Shown here: positions 45,814 through 54,437 of the stretch, piece by piece
How the letters are laid out: each line of letters opens with the position of its first letter
Numbering within the stretch: position 1 is the first letter of the stretch
NCBI GenBank assembly: GCA_046329195.1
Contig: JAXLVB010000002.1
Location: forward strand, 2,542,001-2,606,000
DNA from: JAXLVB01 sp046329195
GTDB taxonomy: Bacteria; Bacteroidota; Bacteroidia; Cytophagales; Spirosomataceae
Reading direction: 5' to 3'
DNA length: 64,000 nucleotides
Position numbers and translations under genes: made by a program
The notes under the pieces: model-generated
What the model was told of the DNA's origin: nothing
What the model saw: only the letters and a program-made list of their open reading frames with translations
Database searches by the model: none

Positions 45814-47469
45814 ATGTTTGACCTCTCAAAAATAGATTTTAAAAGGACTGACGATGAACACGGACGAAGGCATTATTCCTTTGTAGGGATTCAACGTAGC
45901 CAATCCATACCCGACCGTTTGGAGTTTTGGCTTCCGTTGGGATTTGATGATTTTAACCCTACCAACAACTACGAAACAACCAAATCATTCTTTTTTAGGA
46001 TGTATCGCACGTTCAAAGTTTATCTATCTCGAAAGGTAGAAGGCTTGAACGAAGAAGAACGAAAAACCGACCGTGACGGAATTTATGAGTTTGAAAATGG
46101 ATTCAGTTTCGTCAATCAAAATCAAGAACAGACCGTATTTTACGGAAAACTCAATGCCCTTGATAAAATTTTGGAAGGCTATGACGAACTCAAAATATCA
46201 TCTTTGGAGAAAAAGCAAGTTCGTAGCACCGACATAGATTACTCAAAGATTCACCGTTATCTGCACCAAGCCACCTATTTAGAAAATGACGTCATTTATT
46301 TAGACGAAATGACTATCGCAAAAAGTGTCTTGGTACAAAGCAGCCCGCCTATTCTTCAACTTTTTAGTTTTATTTACACTGAAATCAAGAAAGAGTTGGG
46401 TGAATTAGACACCGTCCCTGACAAAGCATTTGAGTTATCTGAGACTTTCAAAGAGCATCATTTACAACCAGATAGTAGCCTTTTTGATGAGATTACATTT
46501 GCTGAAACCTTGCAGGTATTAAGAATACAATTAGAAGACATCGAAAGCGAAACAGTTTATAAAGACGAAGATTTTTGGCATTTCTATGATGCCATAGAAT
46601 CGTTTTTATATGGCGAGAAAACAAACGACACCGAAGGGGTTTTTTGGGGTATCAGCAACTTCTATGATGTTTGGGAGGATATGTGCCAAACGTATATGTT
46701 TCAAAGCTATTTGAAGCCACAAATTTTATTTGCTGATATTAACGGTAAATTGGCAACACGCACAGATTTAGGCTTACAACCTACATTAGAGGTAAATCCT
46801 TTTAAAATGGAAATTAACATAGGTTTTGCACCTAGATTTTTAAAACCTGATTTGGTGCTTACTTTGGGAGGAAAACTGAAAAATGAAACAGAGGTCTATT
46901 CAGTAAGACAATTGCCATATCCTAAACAAAATGAAAGAGCATTTAATGTTCAGTTACTTGATTATGACAATTTAAGGAATGAAAACAATGAAATTATCAG
47001 AGCCTATAACCGATTATTAACGACAGAGGATAATTTAAAGAAAGTTGGCAGTAAATTCAAGTACATGCTTGAAAATCATTTCTTAGAGTTTCAGAATATT
47101 GTTCAAACTTGGCTAAATAGTTTGTTTGATAATTGGTTGAAAAATGTAAAAATAATTGACTACAAATACATGAAAGAATCTGACTATCAAAATTATAGAG
47201 AATTTGTAGTTGATGAAAAAGGAGAGAATAAAATTAAAGCTGATATTCAGAAGCAGTTAATATACGAGTGGGCAATCCAGCAAAACATAGAAAATACTCA
47301 AACAGAAAGTGAGTTTTGGATTCCTTACTATTCAGAGAATATAGATTTTAAAGCATTAAAAAAGGTGTTAGATACCCCGAGTGAAGAGTTCAAAAAATCA
47401 CAAATTAAGGTTTGCAAAATCAATTTTAACATCTTACAGCAACACTATGTCAGCCTTTATGCCGTATGA
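45814..47469 (+). CDS. McrC/LlaJI-like PD-(D/E)xK nuclease subunit
   Basis: 551 residues. The N-terminal ~270 residues are a specific region seen as FVGIQRSQSIPDRLEFWLPLG and later DDEITFAETL-type helices. Then GISNFYDVWEDMCQTYMFQ is the LlaJI/McrC-family motif, KPDLVLTLGGKLKNE supplies the PD (residue ~346), and VKIIDYKYMKE the D-x-K (residue ~448). This reads as a restriction nuclease working with the McrB-like NTPase. No methyltransferase gene is nearby, which favours a modified-DNA (type IV) or phage-directed role over a classical R-M pair. It starts immediately after the mcrB-like stop and overlaps the third gene by 4 bp. Confidence 0.8.
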   Translation: MFDLSKIDFKRTDDEHGRRHYSFVGIQRSQSIPDRLEFWLPLGFDDFNPTNNYETTKSFFFRMYRTFKVYLSRKVEGLNEEERKTDRDGIYEFENGFSFVNQNQEQTVFYGKLNALDKILEGYDELKISSLEKKQVRSTDIDYSKIHRYLHQATYLENDVIYLDEMTIAKSVLVQSSPPILQLFSFIYTEIKKELGELDTVPDKAFELSETFKEHHLQPDSSLFDEITFAETLQVLRIQLEDIESETVYKDEDFWHFYDAIESFLYGEKTNDTEGVFWGISNFYDVWEDMCQTYMFQSYLKPQILFADINGKLATRTDLGLQPTLEVNPFKMEINIGFAPRFLKPDLVLTLGGKLKNETEVYSVRQLPYPKQNERAFNVQLLDYDNLRNENNEIIRAYNRLLTTEDNLKKVGSKFKYMLENHFLEFQNIVQTWLNSLFDNWLKNVKIIDYKYMKESDYQNYREFVVDEKGENKIKADIQKQLIYEWAIQQNIENTQTESEFWIPYYSENIDFKALKKVLDTPSEEFKKSQIKVCKINFNILQQHYVSLYAV

Positions 47470-48578
47470 TAAAGTATAACGCTTCCAACAATGTCATCAG
47501 CCCGTTTAACCCTATGTTGGCTCTTCATCCAAAGGTGCGTAAGGAGGTAAACGAGCGTTTTATTCAGCCTATTTTAGAGATATTCTTCAAGGATAAAAAG
47601 GGAGCGAGCAGCAAGACAGGTATCGAATATTTCGAGGCTTTGGATGTAGATAGGCTCAAAACCGAGATGGAGTTTCAGCAAGAAGAAAACTATGTACAGA
47701 ACTATGTCTATGCGGAGTTAATTAAAGAAATAAGGAAAGACCAGAATGGGAAAATCATTTTCAAGCCAAGGTATTCAATTTCTTTTGATGAGGATTTGAC
47801 GGATTATGAAAAGGGTATCAAAATAGACCCAAAGAGCTATCCATATAAAAAGATTTTCGGAGGTATAGAAAAAGAAGAAAAACAAATTAGATACGGTACT
47901 TTACGTCTTGGTGATGCCCCAATTCTTTATGTTATCTTCATTGATTTTCAGGAAGTTTTGAGGTTTATCAAGATGGGTATAAAGGTAAACTTCGACAATG
48001 AAACCGAATCTGTAAAAGTCATAGAAGCGCCCGAAACAAAAAAAGAGCGGCTTTTTGATACTGTCATTCAGCAAACTCAAAGAAAACTACGTGAAACCAC
48101 TGATAGTTTAGCCAAAGAAACGCTAAAACAAGAATTAAATCGGTTAACCTACCTACGAGATGAACCACTGCAAGGCACAGCAGGTAAACTGCGAGTCAAT
48201 TTAGCTTGGAATACAACTGATGATTTAGATTTACACATTGAAACACCAAATGGGGAAATTTTCTATGGCAATAAAGTAGTTGAAAATCAGGGTATAATCG
48301 GAGAACTGGACGTGGATCAAAATGCGAGCGGCGAGCTCACAAGTAATCCACAAGAAAATGTAAACTGGGATGGTATGCCGATTGGAGAGCATAAAATATC
48401 AGTTCACCTTTTCAAAAGTAGAGAAAAGGTAAAAATCCCATTTACTATTACCATTCTCAGTGAAAATGGAGATGGGCGGATTTATAATAGTTATGTAGAA
48501 GTTAATACTAAGTCTTTCTGTGATGTAGCATATTTTGAGAATCATAACAGTCTATTAACGTTTAAAGATTTGATTTAG
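47466..48578 (+). CDS. Third component of the McrBC-like operon, DUF2135-like C-terminal domain
   Basis: 370 residues. Its ATG overlaps the nuclease stop (ATGA). The N-terminal ~220 residues (SPFNPMLALHPKVRKEVNERF, EENYVQNYVYAELIKEI) are not recognised. A coiled segment (QQTQRKLRETTDSLAKETLKQ) links to a beta-sandwich at residues ~240-325: VNLAWNTTDDLDLHIETP, GELDVDQNASGELTSNPQEN, GEHKISVHLF. This is the pattern of DUF2135/YfaP-type domains (DLDLH and a Tyr/Val-H-x-F strand). The McrB-like protein lacks its recognition domain, so this protein is a candidate for target recognition or regulation (inference). No signal peptide, so cytoplasmic. Confidence 0.75.
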   Translation: MIKYNASNNVISPFNPMLALHPKVRKEVNERFIQPILEIFFKDKKGASSKTGIEYFEALDVDRLKTEMEFQQEENYVQNYVYAELIKEIRKDQNGKIIFKPRYSISFDEDLTDYEKGIKIDPKSYPYKKIFGGIEKEEKQIRYGTLRLGDAPILYVIFIDFQEVLRFIKMGIKVNFDNETESVKVIEAPETKKERLFDTVIQQTQRKLRETTDSLAKETLKQELNRLTYLRDEPLQGTAGKLRVNLAWNTTDDLDLHIETPNGEIFYGNKVVENQGIIGELDVDQNASGELTSNPQENVNWDGMPIGEHKISVHLFKSREKVKIPFTITILSENGDGRIYNSYVEVNTKSFCDVAYFENHNSLLTFKDLI

Positions 48579-48634
48579 CTACAAGAATTTGGCTTAAAAA
48601 TTTTAGCGTTTTCTACAATTATATCTTTCTTCCC

Positions 48635-49813
48635 ATGAAACAATTGCTTCGCTCCTACCCTTTTGAATGCTTTGTCGCCTTTGCCTGTCTGGTAGTCTTG
48701 GTTATTGAAACCATCAACGAACGCCTCTGGATGAACGACTTCAAGGTGTATTACTTTGCAGCTCAACACCTTATCGGCGACGGTCAAGTGTATGGGCAGC
48801 CGTTTGGATTAGGCTCTGGCTTTTTTAAGTACTCGCCTTTTGCTGCGCTGTGCTTTGTGCCTGTCAGCCAATTACCTTACGAAATCGCCAAGCATGTTCA
48901 TTATGTGCTTAGTTCTGTGGCCACTATCTGCATGTTTTTGCTACTCAAGCAACTTTTTCGGGAGGCGTACAAAGCCGCCCCAAAGCAATTCAACTGGATG
49001 CTGGTAGGTATTCTGGCCGTTAATTCTCCACAATTGTTCCGAGAGTTGCATTTGGGTAACGTTAATATGATGTTGCTACTGCTCAACCTGCTAGCGTTGC
49101 TGCGGCTACCCAAGCAACCCTACGTTGCTGGTAGCTTGATAGGGCTTTGTTTATTATTTAAACCACATTTTGTACTACTGTTACCTCTACTGGTCCTGCA
49201 TAAGCAAATCAAAGCCCTTGTGGCTTGTACTGCCGCCATTGGTGTAGGGCTACTGCTCCCTGCGGTCTTGATTGGCTGGTCTCAAAACCTACAGTTGCTG
49301 ACAGAATGGATGCAGGCCATTCGGCAGCATAACGACTCGTTAGATAGTGCCCGTGATAACTTGGCCTATATTATTCAGTATTATACCGTACATAATCAAT
49401 CTATCGACCTGTATAAGCAACTGGCTATTGGGGTATTGGCTGGGTTTATTCTATTAATGGGTATCGTTCGGTTTCGTCACTGGCAAATAGAGCGCAATGG
49501 TTCTTCAATTTTAGCTTGGCAACATCTTAAAATAGAGGCGTATATTTTATTAGCTTCTATTCCAACTTTACTCATTACCGACACTGAGCATTTTCTGCTG
49601 TCTATTCCGCTCATTACTTTTTTGGTACTAAATGCCCTCCACTACCGACTCAGGAAGCCACTCTATCTGCTTATGCTCTTTGTGGCCTTAGCTCTGTTTT
49701 GGGGTAGCGATTTCGTATCAGACAATGCCATGTTGGGCATGGGTAATGCCTTGCTACTTCTACTAATAGCTGGGCATGAGTCCTTATCTGAGCAGCTCTC
49801 ATCGTCGTCGTAG
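48635..49813 (+). CDS. GT87-family (DUF2029) membrane glycosyltransferase
   Basis: 392 residues with about ten membrane segments. MNDFKVYYFAAQHLIGDGQVYG carries the aspartate-bearing first loop of GT-C glycosyltransferases, and SGFFKYSPFAALCFVPVSQLP matches the following GT87 motif (Y-x-P). FRELHLGNVNMMLLLLNLLAL (GNVN) and GLCLLFKPHFVLLLPLL (KP) are also typical. Such enzymes transfer mannose or arabinose-like sugars from polyprenyl phosphates. GC returns to host level, marking the right edge of the island. Confidence 0.85.
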   Translation: MKQLLRSYPFECFVAFACLVVLVIETINERLWMNDFKVYYFAAQHLIGDGQVYGQPFGLGSGFFKYSPFAALCFVPVSQLPYEIAKHVHYVLSSVATICMFLLLKQLFREAYKAAPKQFNWMLVGILAVNSPQLFRELHLGNVNMMLLLLNLLALLRLPKQPYVAGSLIGLCLLFKPHFVLLLPLLVLHKQIKALVACTAAIGVGLLLPAVLIGWSQNLQLLTEWMQAIRQHNDSLDSARDNLAYIIQYYTVHNQSIDLYKQLAIGVLAGFILLMGIVRFRHWQIERNGSSILAWQHLKIEAYILLASIPTLLITDTEHFLLSIPLITFLVLNALHYRLRKPLYLLMLFVALALFWGSDFVSDNAMLGMGNALLLLLIAGHESLSEQLSSSS

Positions 49814-50053
49814 GTAGTACAAAAAACGGCCTAGCAGCATGTAAAAAAGGTTTTGTTAACTAAACTTTAACATTTATTAACAAAATAATTGAGATAGACA
49901 TGCAACATTTGCAGTGGCATTTGCATCCTATAGTCAGAATTCAAAAAACAAGCGACTGAAGTGACCAAAACACGGCTGTTACGTCAAAGTTTGAAAGCAC
50001 CTCGTCGTTCGTCCTTGAATTTTACCGTTCATCAAGTTATTGTAAAAAATTCA

Positions 50054-50095
50054 GTACTTTGTATTGCATAGTACAAGACGAAACATATAACTTTG
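50054..50095 (+). promoter_or_regulatory. PadR-operator-like palindrome with promoter, no regulator gene behind it
   Basis: A 21-bp inverted repeat with GTACT and AGTAC ends (50054-50074) carries TTG at 50064-50066. After 21 nt comes TAACTTTG (50088-50095), so the palindrome covers the -33 box. ACTTTGTAT occurs twice (50056 and 50090). The form matches operators ahead of PadR genes in Bacteroidota (from memory). The 426-bp gap 49814-50239 has no other gene. Confidence 0.5.
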
Positions 50096-50239
50096 TATCG
50101 TCAAGTGAGGCAAAAACGGTTCAAGCCGATAAAATCGCAGTTCACGTCTGGAAATAAGCGGTTCGTCTAAAATGGTTTTGAATCCCTTGACGCAAACCTG
50201 AACTTTGACACAGCAAAAGCCAAATTCCATATATAAGCC

Positions 50240-50635
50240 ATGAAAAAGTATTTCTTCATTTTGCTAACTTTCATCAGCATCAATGCCATGAGTATGGGTT
50301 TTCCAACCACAAACCCAACCCACAAAGCTCAAAAATGTATTGTCGCTGAAAATGCGAAATCTGTCAAGTCGTTTGCGGCATACGCCGAGTCAATTCCGCA
50401 GGAAGTCGCAACAAAGGAAGAGAAAAACAACAAGTCGGAGCTTTCTATCGTTCAAAAGATAACCAGCTTCCTCGCTGACTTTCTGAATATAGAAAGCACC
50501 GACTCTGATGAAAAAGAGGCCCCAAAGGGCTCAGTTGCCCAAGTGCAAAGCAACGATATTTTAAGTAAAAAGCGTGGGCTCATGATCGTTCTCATCAATG
50601 GAATCGCTTACTATATAGAAGAACGCAGCAAGTAA
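50240..50635 (+). CDS. Hypothetical exported protein, 131 residues
   Basis: Signal-like start (MKKYFFILLTFISINAMSMG), then a polar, lysine- and glutamate-rich middle (SIPQEVATKEEKNNKSELS) and an amphipathic helix (IVQKITSFLADFLNIES). The end (KRGLMIVLINGIAYYIEERSK) has a short hydrophobic core. Not recognised. It lies 145 bp after a PadR-like promoter and is followed by a CTGGC-CTTGAG-CTGGC repeat (50650 area), so it may also be a cassette-type gene. Confidence 0.6.
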   Translation: MKKYFFILLTFISINAMSMGFPTTNPTHKAQKCIVAENAKSVKSFAAYAESIPQEVATKEEKNNKSELSIVQKITSFLADFLNIESTDSDEKEAPKGSVAQVQSNDILSKKRGLMIVLINGIAYYIEERSK

Positions 50636-50705
50636 TAAGCATAACGCTGGCCTTGAGCTGGCATAAAAGATTTTTAGAAATAAGTTTTGGTTAAGGGTGT
50701 GATTT

Positions 50706-50734
50706 TGTAGCGATACAAGCTTTGTATCGCTACA
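50706..50734. promoter_or_regulatory. 13-bp perfect palindrome overlapping a promoter ahead of the GGCT gene
   Basis: TGTAGCGATACAA and TTGTATCGCTACA around a 3-nt loop. The right arm runs into TACATTTG (50731-50738), a Bacteroidota -7 box, and TTG is at 50705-50707 (23-nt spacer, a little long). It may be an operator or a dispersed repeat. The ATG follows at 50758. Confidence 0.5.
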
Positions 50735-50757
50735 TTTGTTTTTAGACCGTTTTACCC

Positions 50758-51150
50758 ATGAACTATCTTTTTGTGTATGGTACTCTTCTGAGTGCGTATC
50801 AGCACTCGATGCACCAAGTTATTGCGCAACATGGAAAGCTACTGGGCGAGGGGCATTTTCAGGGCAGGCTGTATCGGATTAGCTATTACCCAGGGATGGT
50901 ACCCTCCGCACACCCCAGCGACCAAGTCTGGGGCGAGGTATATGCACTACAAGACGCTGAAATTGTTTTTGAGTACTTAGACGACTACGAAGGCTATGAC
51001 CCAGCCAATGAGTCCATGTCTGACTATATACGCAGAGAAGTTACTATTGACCTAACCCAAGACCAAACCCTACAAGCCTGGACTTACCTCTACAACCAAC
51101 CTGTTGCTGCCTTAGAATGGATTGAATCTGGAAATTTTTTGAAGGGGTGA
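50758..51150 (+). CDS. Gamma-glutamylcyclotransferase-like (AIG2/GGCT) protein
   Basis: 130 residues. The substrate loop is YLFVYGTLLSAY near the N-terminus. LYRISYYPGMVPS and WGEVYALQDAEIVFEYLDDYEGYDP carry the conserved acid at the active site (expected near EYLDDYEGY). The family cyclises gamma-glutamyl amines or peptides; the exact substrate cannot be told. It stands alone, convergent with the response regulator gene. The 150-bp gap after it has no clear terminator. Confidence 0.9.
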   Translation: MNYLFVYGTLLSAYQHSMHQVIAQHGKLLGEGHFQGRLYRISYYPGMVPSAHPSDQVWGEVYALQDAEIVFEYLDDYEGYDPANESMSDYIRREVTIDLTQDQTLQAWTYLYNQPVAALEWIESGNFLKG

Positions 51151-51301
51151 TGTCTAACGTTTGTTATTGATTATTCTTAGGTTTCACTAAATGATCTACA
51201 GTTTACCACCATAAACCTAGCCGCTGTCTGGTTCGATGACCCAAACTTGGGTGCTACTTACAACTTACCAGACTCCTGCCTACACACTACTGCCTCCGCT
51301 C

Positions 51302-51961
51302 TCAATACAAATCATTCTTGACGGCGTACACAACCAAGCCAGCGGTGTTTTTGGCACCTACTTTTTCCATAATGCGCTGGCGATGACCATCTACTGTGCG
51401 TGGACTTAAAAACAGTTTTTCGGCGATTTCGGAGTTAGTAAAACCTTCGCAAATCAGCTTCAATATTTCAATTTCTCGCTCGCTCAAGTGTACGCTTGTG
51501 AGGGTCAGTTTATTGGCTTCTCGCTTGGTTGAGCGGTTGAGCAGGCGCCGGTGCATGACCTTGGTCAGAAACTCACCATAGTAATAGTCTTCTTCAAACA
51601 CCATCCTGATGGCCTTTTCTACCTCGTCGGGGTCGGTGTCTTTGAGCAGGTAGCCATTGGCGCCAAGCTCCATCAAGTGCGTTACAAAATTATCTTCGTC
51701 GTGCATAGACAGTACCACTACTTTGACATGCGGATAATGCTGCTTGACATGCTCGGTCGCCTTGATTCCGTCCAGAATAGGCATCTGTAAATCCATCAAA
51801 ATTACATCAGGCAAGTTGGTTTTGATGAGTTCGATGAGCTCTTGGCCATTGCCAGCCTCTAATATAATTTCAAGATAATCAGACTGTTGAAGGATTTTAG
51901 TCATCCCTTTCCGAAACAATACGTGGTCATCGGCAATAGCTACTCGTATTTTCTGAGACAT
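51302..51961 (-). CDS. NarL/FixJ-type response regulator
   Basis: 219 residues. The receiver has RVAIADDHVLFRKGM (acidic pair) and the phosphorylated Asp in PDVILMDLQMPILDG, with the Lys in ANGYLLKDTDPDE. The LuxR-type HTH is LSEREIEILKLICEGFTNSEIAEKLFLSPRTVDGHRQRIMEK. It is a DNA-binding transcription regulator. The histidine kinase gene lies 20 bp upstream on the same strand and is certainly its partner. Confidence 0.97.
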   Translation of the reverse strand: MSQKIRVAIADDHVLFRKGMTKILQQSDYLEIILEAGNGQELIELIKTNLPDVILMDLQMPILDGIKATEHVKQHYPHVKVVVLSMHDEDNFVTHLMELGANGYLLKDTDPDEVEKAIRMVFEEDYYYGEFLTKVMHRRLLNRSTKREANKLTLTSVHLSEREIEILKLICEGFTNSEIAEKLFLSPRTVDGHRQRIMEKVGAKNTAGLVVYAVKNDLY

Positions 51962-51981
51962 AACAAGGGTTTCGTTTTGGC

Positions 51982-52818
51982 TTAGGTCAGGTCGGTTGAA
52001 TAAATCGGTACTTCAATGATGGTATAAGAGCCCTTTCCTTTGGCTACATCATACACGGCTCGTCCACTGATAACGCTTAGTCGGCTCTCAATGTTTTTCA
52101 ATCCCAGCCCTGTATTGGGTTGTTGGGTATCTTGCAGGTCAAAGCCTTGGCCATTGTCTTGTACGGTCAGCAACAAACGGCTGGGCTGCTTCATGAGCGA
52201 GAGTTCGATTTCGGTAGCGCCCGAATGCTTCAGGCTGTTATTGACAAGTTCTTGAGCAATCCGAAAAATAGCAAGTTCTATTTTGGTATCGAATCGTTCG
52301 GGTTTTTCGTCGTAGTTAAACCGCACGCTCACCCCTGTATGTTGGGTCATTTTGTGGGCAAATTCGTCGAGGGCGGCAATCAGTCCAAAGTTATCGAGTG
52401 TCGAAGGCAACAATTCTTTTGAAATCCGCCGTACGTTTTGGATGGCCTCGTCGAGCATCTCTTTAGTTTGCTGCACAAACACACTGGCTTTGGACTGTTC
52501 GTCGAGGTGCTTGGTAGCTTGCGTAAGATTCAGACGAGTAGCCGACAGCATGGTGCCGATGTCGTCGTGGAGGTCTGCGGCAATTCGGCGTCGTTCAGCT
52601 TCTTGCACCTGCAAGCTAGCCTCAAGTAGCTGTTTTTGGTAGGCTTCTTCCATGGCGTTGAGCTCTTCTCGCTGGCGAAGTTGCCGCTGATGATAATAGG
52701 CCATAAACATCACAACAAACACCGCCATGAGCAACATGGCCATGGTACCGATGATGATGAGTGTAGCCGAATTATCTGTCGAACCCATAGATAAGCGCTG
52801 TTCAAAATACTCACTCAT
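51982..52818 (-). CDS. Sensor histidine kinase, HisKA_3 (NarX/DesK) type
   Basis: 278 residues from the ATG at 52818 (MSEYFEQ); an in-frame TTG at 52875 is rejected because the small upstream gene overlaps there. A single membrane segment (TLIIIGTMAMLLMAVFVVMFM) follows a short outer part, then a coiled helix and the phosphorylated His in RRRIAADLHDDIGTMLSAT. The ATPase is LVNNSLKHSGATEIEL, VQDNGQGFDL and GLGLKNIESRLSVISG. It has no visible ligand domain, so sensing may need a partner, such as the 45-residue peptide overlapping its start. Confidence 0.95.
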   Translation of the reverse strand: MSEYFEQRLSMGSTDNSATLIIIGTMAMLLMAVFVVMFMAYYHQRQLRQREELNAMEEAYQKQLLEASLQVQEAERRRIAADLHDDIGTMLSATRLNLTQATKHLDEQSKASVFVQQTKEMLDEAIQNVRRISKELLPSTLDNFGLIAALDEFAHKMTQHTGVSVRFNYDEKPERFDTKIELAIFRIAQELVNNSLKHSGATEIELSLMKQPSRLLLTVQDNGQGFDLQDTQQPNTGLGLKNIESRLSVISGRAVYDVAKGKGSYTIIEVPIYSTDLT

Positions 52819-52948
52819 GCTTTTTGAGGGATTGAAATTGCTCAACCATTTTTTTGTGTCCAAAAACGACTCCAACTAGCACCAAGCTCGAACTCGCAAA
52901 CATGATAGCCGTACCGAATTGGACAACCCAAACAAAGTCATTGTTCAT
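52811..52948 (-). CDS. 45-residue membrane peptide coupled to the histidine kinase
   Basis: ATG at 52948, stop TGA at 52811-52813, overlapping the kinase start by 8 bp (ATGAGTGA). The product has one membrane segment (VVQFGTAIMFASSSLVLVGVVF) and a basic tail (GHKKMVEQFQSLKKHE). The overlap supports real translation. Confidence 0.6.
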   Translation of the reverse strand: MNNDFVWVVQFGTAIMFASSSLVLVGVVFGHKKMVEQFQSLKKHE

Positions 52949-53323
52949 CTTGATAAGAGATTAATAAATAGACTATGCGTTCGTTGGTTTTCTATGAGTC
53001 CTAAGCATTTCACAACTACTTATTCTGACGTTCTGAACACAACAAACAACGTAGCCCTGTTACTGACAAACACTAACAAATCCTAATTAACAATCAGGCA
53101 GTTAGCCAATTTTTAATGACTTTAGTGGTTAGCAACAATCCATAACCGTGCGACGTGAGTAGCCAACACGGCTTTTTTTATTTAGGTGAATACGTATCTA
53201 TTCTTACAAACTAGTTATCGTTCTTATTAGTTTTCTGTACGGTGGTTTTTCGTACTGAGCGCTACGTTTAATTCAACTTTTGAGGCGAGTGTATTTTCAA
53301 GTACTACAGAAGTTGGCCGGTAT

Positions 53324-54007
53324 CTAAACTGATAATCGCTTTACCGCTTGCTGCTGAACATACTGCTTACTAAACACAAAAGCAATCAGCAAAAACAGAT
53401 GGTAAATCGCACTCGCAACTCGATAAATAAACAACAACTGTATTTTGGAAACATCAAGACTGAATAATATTTGCTCTCCATAAAGGAAATAGAAAAAATT
53501 CCCTGCATAGTACAGCAAGATGCCTGCACTGACCCAAAACATCGGGAATTTGAGTAAACTAGAAGGCTGAGGTTGATGCACCAACTGATAAAAATACAAC
53601 AACACCATCCCTATCACTACAAACGACGTAAACGTATGGGTATAGTTATTGAATCGTAAAAATTGTTCAATCTGAATAAATCGAATCAAAGAATCTAGTA
53701 CCACTAAGGCTGTAAATGCTATGATGCCTCGCCGTATCCATTGATTGGGGAATAAGTGGTAATACACCAAACTAATCAAACAAAACTCGACCAAACTCTG
53801 CAGATTGATTACAAAATGGTTTTGAATATAAAACGCTGCCAACGCAACGGTGATAATTTCGCCTATGACTCGTACCCAAACTAGGTAATAAACTACTTGT
53901 AAACGATTTTGCAGATAGTGACTGCGCCAAATACCTACTCCCAATGAGCTTAACATAACAACATAATAGATGTAAAGCATCAAGGTAACAAACGAAGGCA
54001 TTTTCAT
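53324..54007 (-). CDS. Multi-pass membrane protein, paralogue of the 54438 gene
   Basis: 227 residues with about six or seven membrane segments. GMVLLYFYQLVHQPQPSSLLKFPMFWVSAGILLYYAGNFF closely matches the same region of the 54438 product (AMLYLYQL ... PMF ... GMLLYFAG.FF). FVINLQSLVEFCLISLVYYHLFP matches its YNIQTIAEFACLSRFYYQFL. The fold looks like a small sensor or channel; no known family assigned. It is the last gene of a duplicated two-gene unit, preceded by the small Cys/Pro-tail gene at 54101. The 375-bp gap before it (52949-53323) shows no gene. Confidence 0.8.
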   Translation of the reverse strand: MKMPSFVTLMLYIYYVVMLSSLGVGIWRSHYLQNRLQVVYYLVWVRVIGEIITVALAAFYIQNHFVINLQSLVEFCLISLVYYHLFPNQWIRRGIIAFTALVVLDSLIRFIQIEQFLRFNNYTHTFTSFVVIGMVLLYFYQLVHQPQPSSLLKFPMFWVSAGILLYYAGNFFYFLYGEQILFSLDVSKIQLLFIYRVASAIYHLFLLIAFVFSKQYVQQQAVKRLSV

Positions 54008-54100
54008 GTATTTAGATTATTCAATGGTTACACAGATTAGGAACAAGTACCCAATCTGTGTGCTAGCCAGCATTTTGGGTAATACTCAATCATAGTTCTC

Positions 54101-54403
54101 CTATTCTAAATTAGGTGGCCATCCACATTCGGGTGGGCATGGAGCAATGGTATTGTCGCCGCCATAGACTTCTTGTGTGTTTACATTTCCGCCTGTTTGT
54201 TGACTCGCCATCATAAGTTTGATTTCACCTTCGTGGTTACCCAAATAAATCCGAACGCCTTCGGTAGTGGGGTCGGCCAAGAGGGCTTCTAATAATTCAC
54301 GTTTGGCTAAAAACGACGTGGTTTTGCCCAGTTTGCGGGCTTTGTGTTGCTTTGACCAAGTGACGGCTTGGTCTTTTGGCATTGGCTTGGGTTTATCGGG
54401 CAT
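54101..54403 (-). CDS. Small protein with Cys/Pro tail, paralogue of the 55116 product
   Basis: 100 residues. The folded part is FLAKRELLEALLADPTTEGVRIYLGNHEGEIKLMMAS, followed by a Gly/Asn-rich linker (TGGNVNTQEVYGGDN) and a tail TIAPCPPECGWPPNLE. The 55116 product has the same order. No signal peptide. It could be a precursor peptide with a leader-like domain, or a cytoplasmic partner of the membrane protein. It sits between the two membrane protein genes. Confidence 0.75.
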   Translation of the reverse strand: MPDKPKPMPKDQAVTWSKQHKARKLGKTTSFLAKRELLEALLADPTTEGVRIYLGNHEGEIKLMMASQQTGGNVNTQEVYGGDNTIAPCPPECGWPPNLE

Positions 54404-54437
54404 TGTTTATTAAAGTGATTAGGTACTGTAAAGGTGG

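Noticed and set aside
53145..53180. Terminator-like CCGTG...CACGG followed by T7
   Set aside because: Only five pairs with a 16-nt loop; too weak to call.
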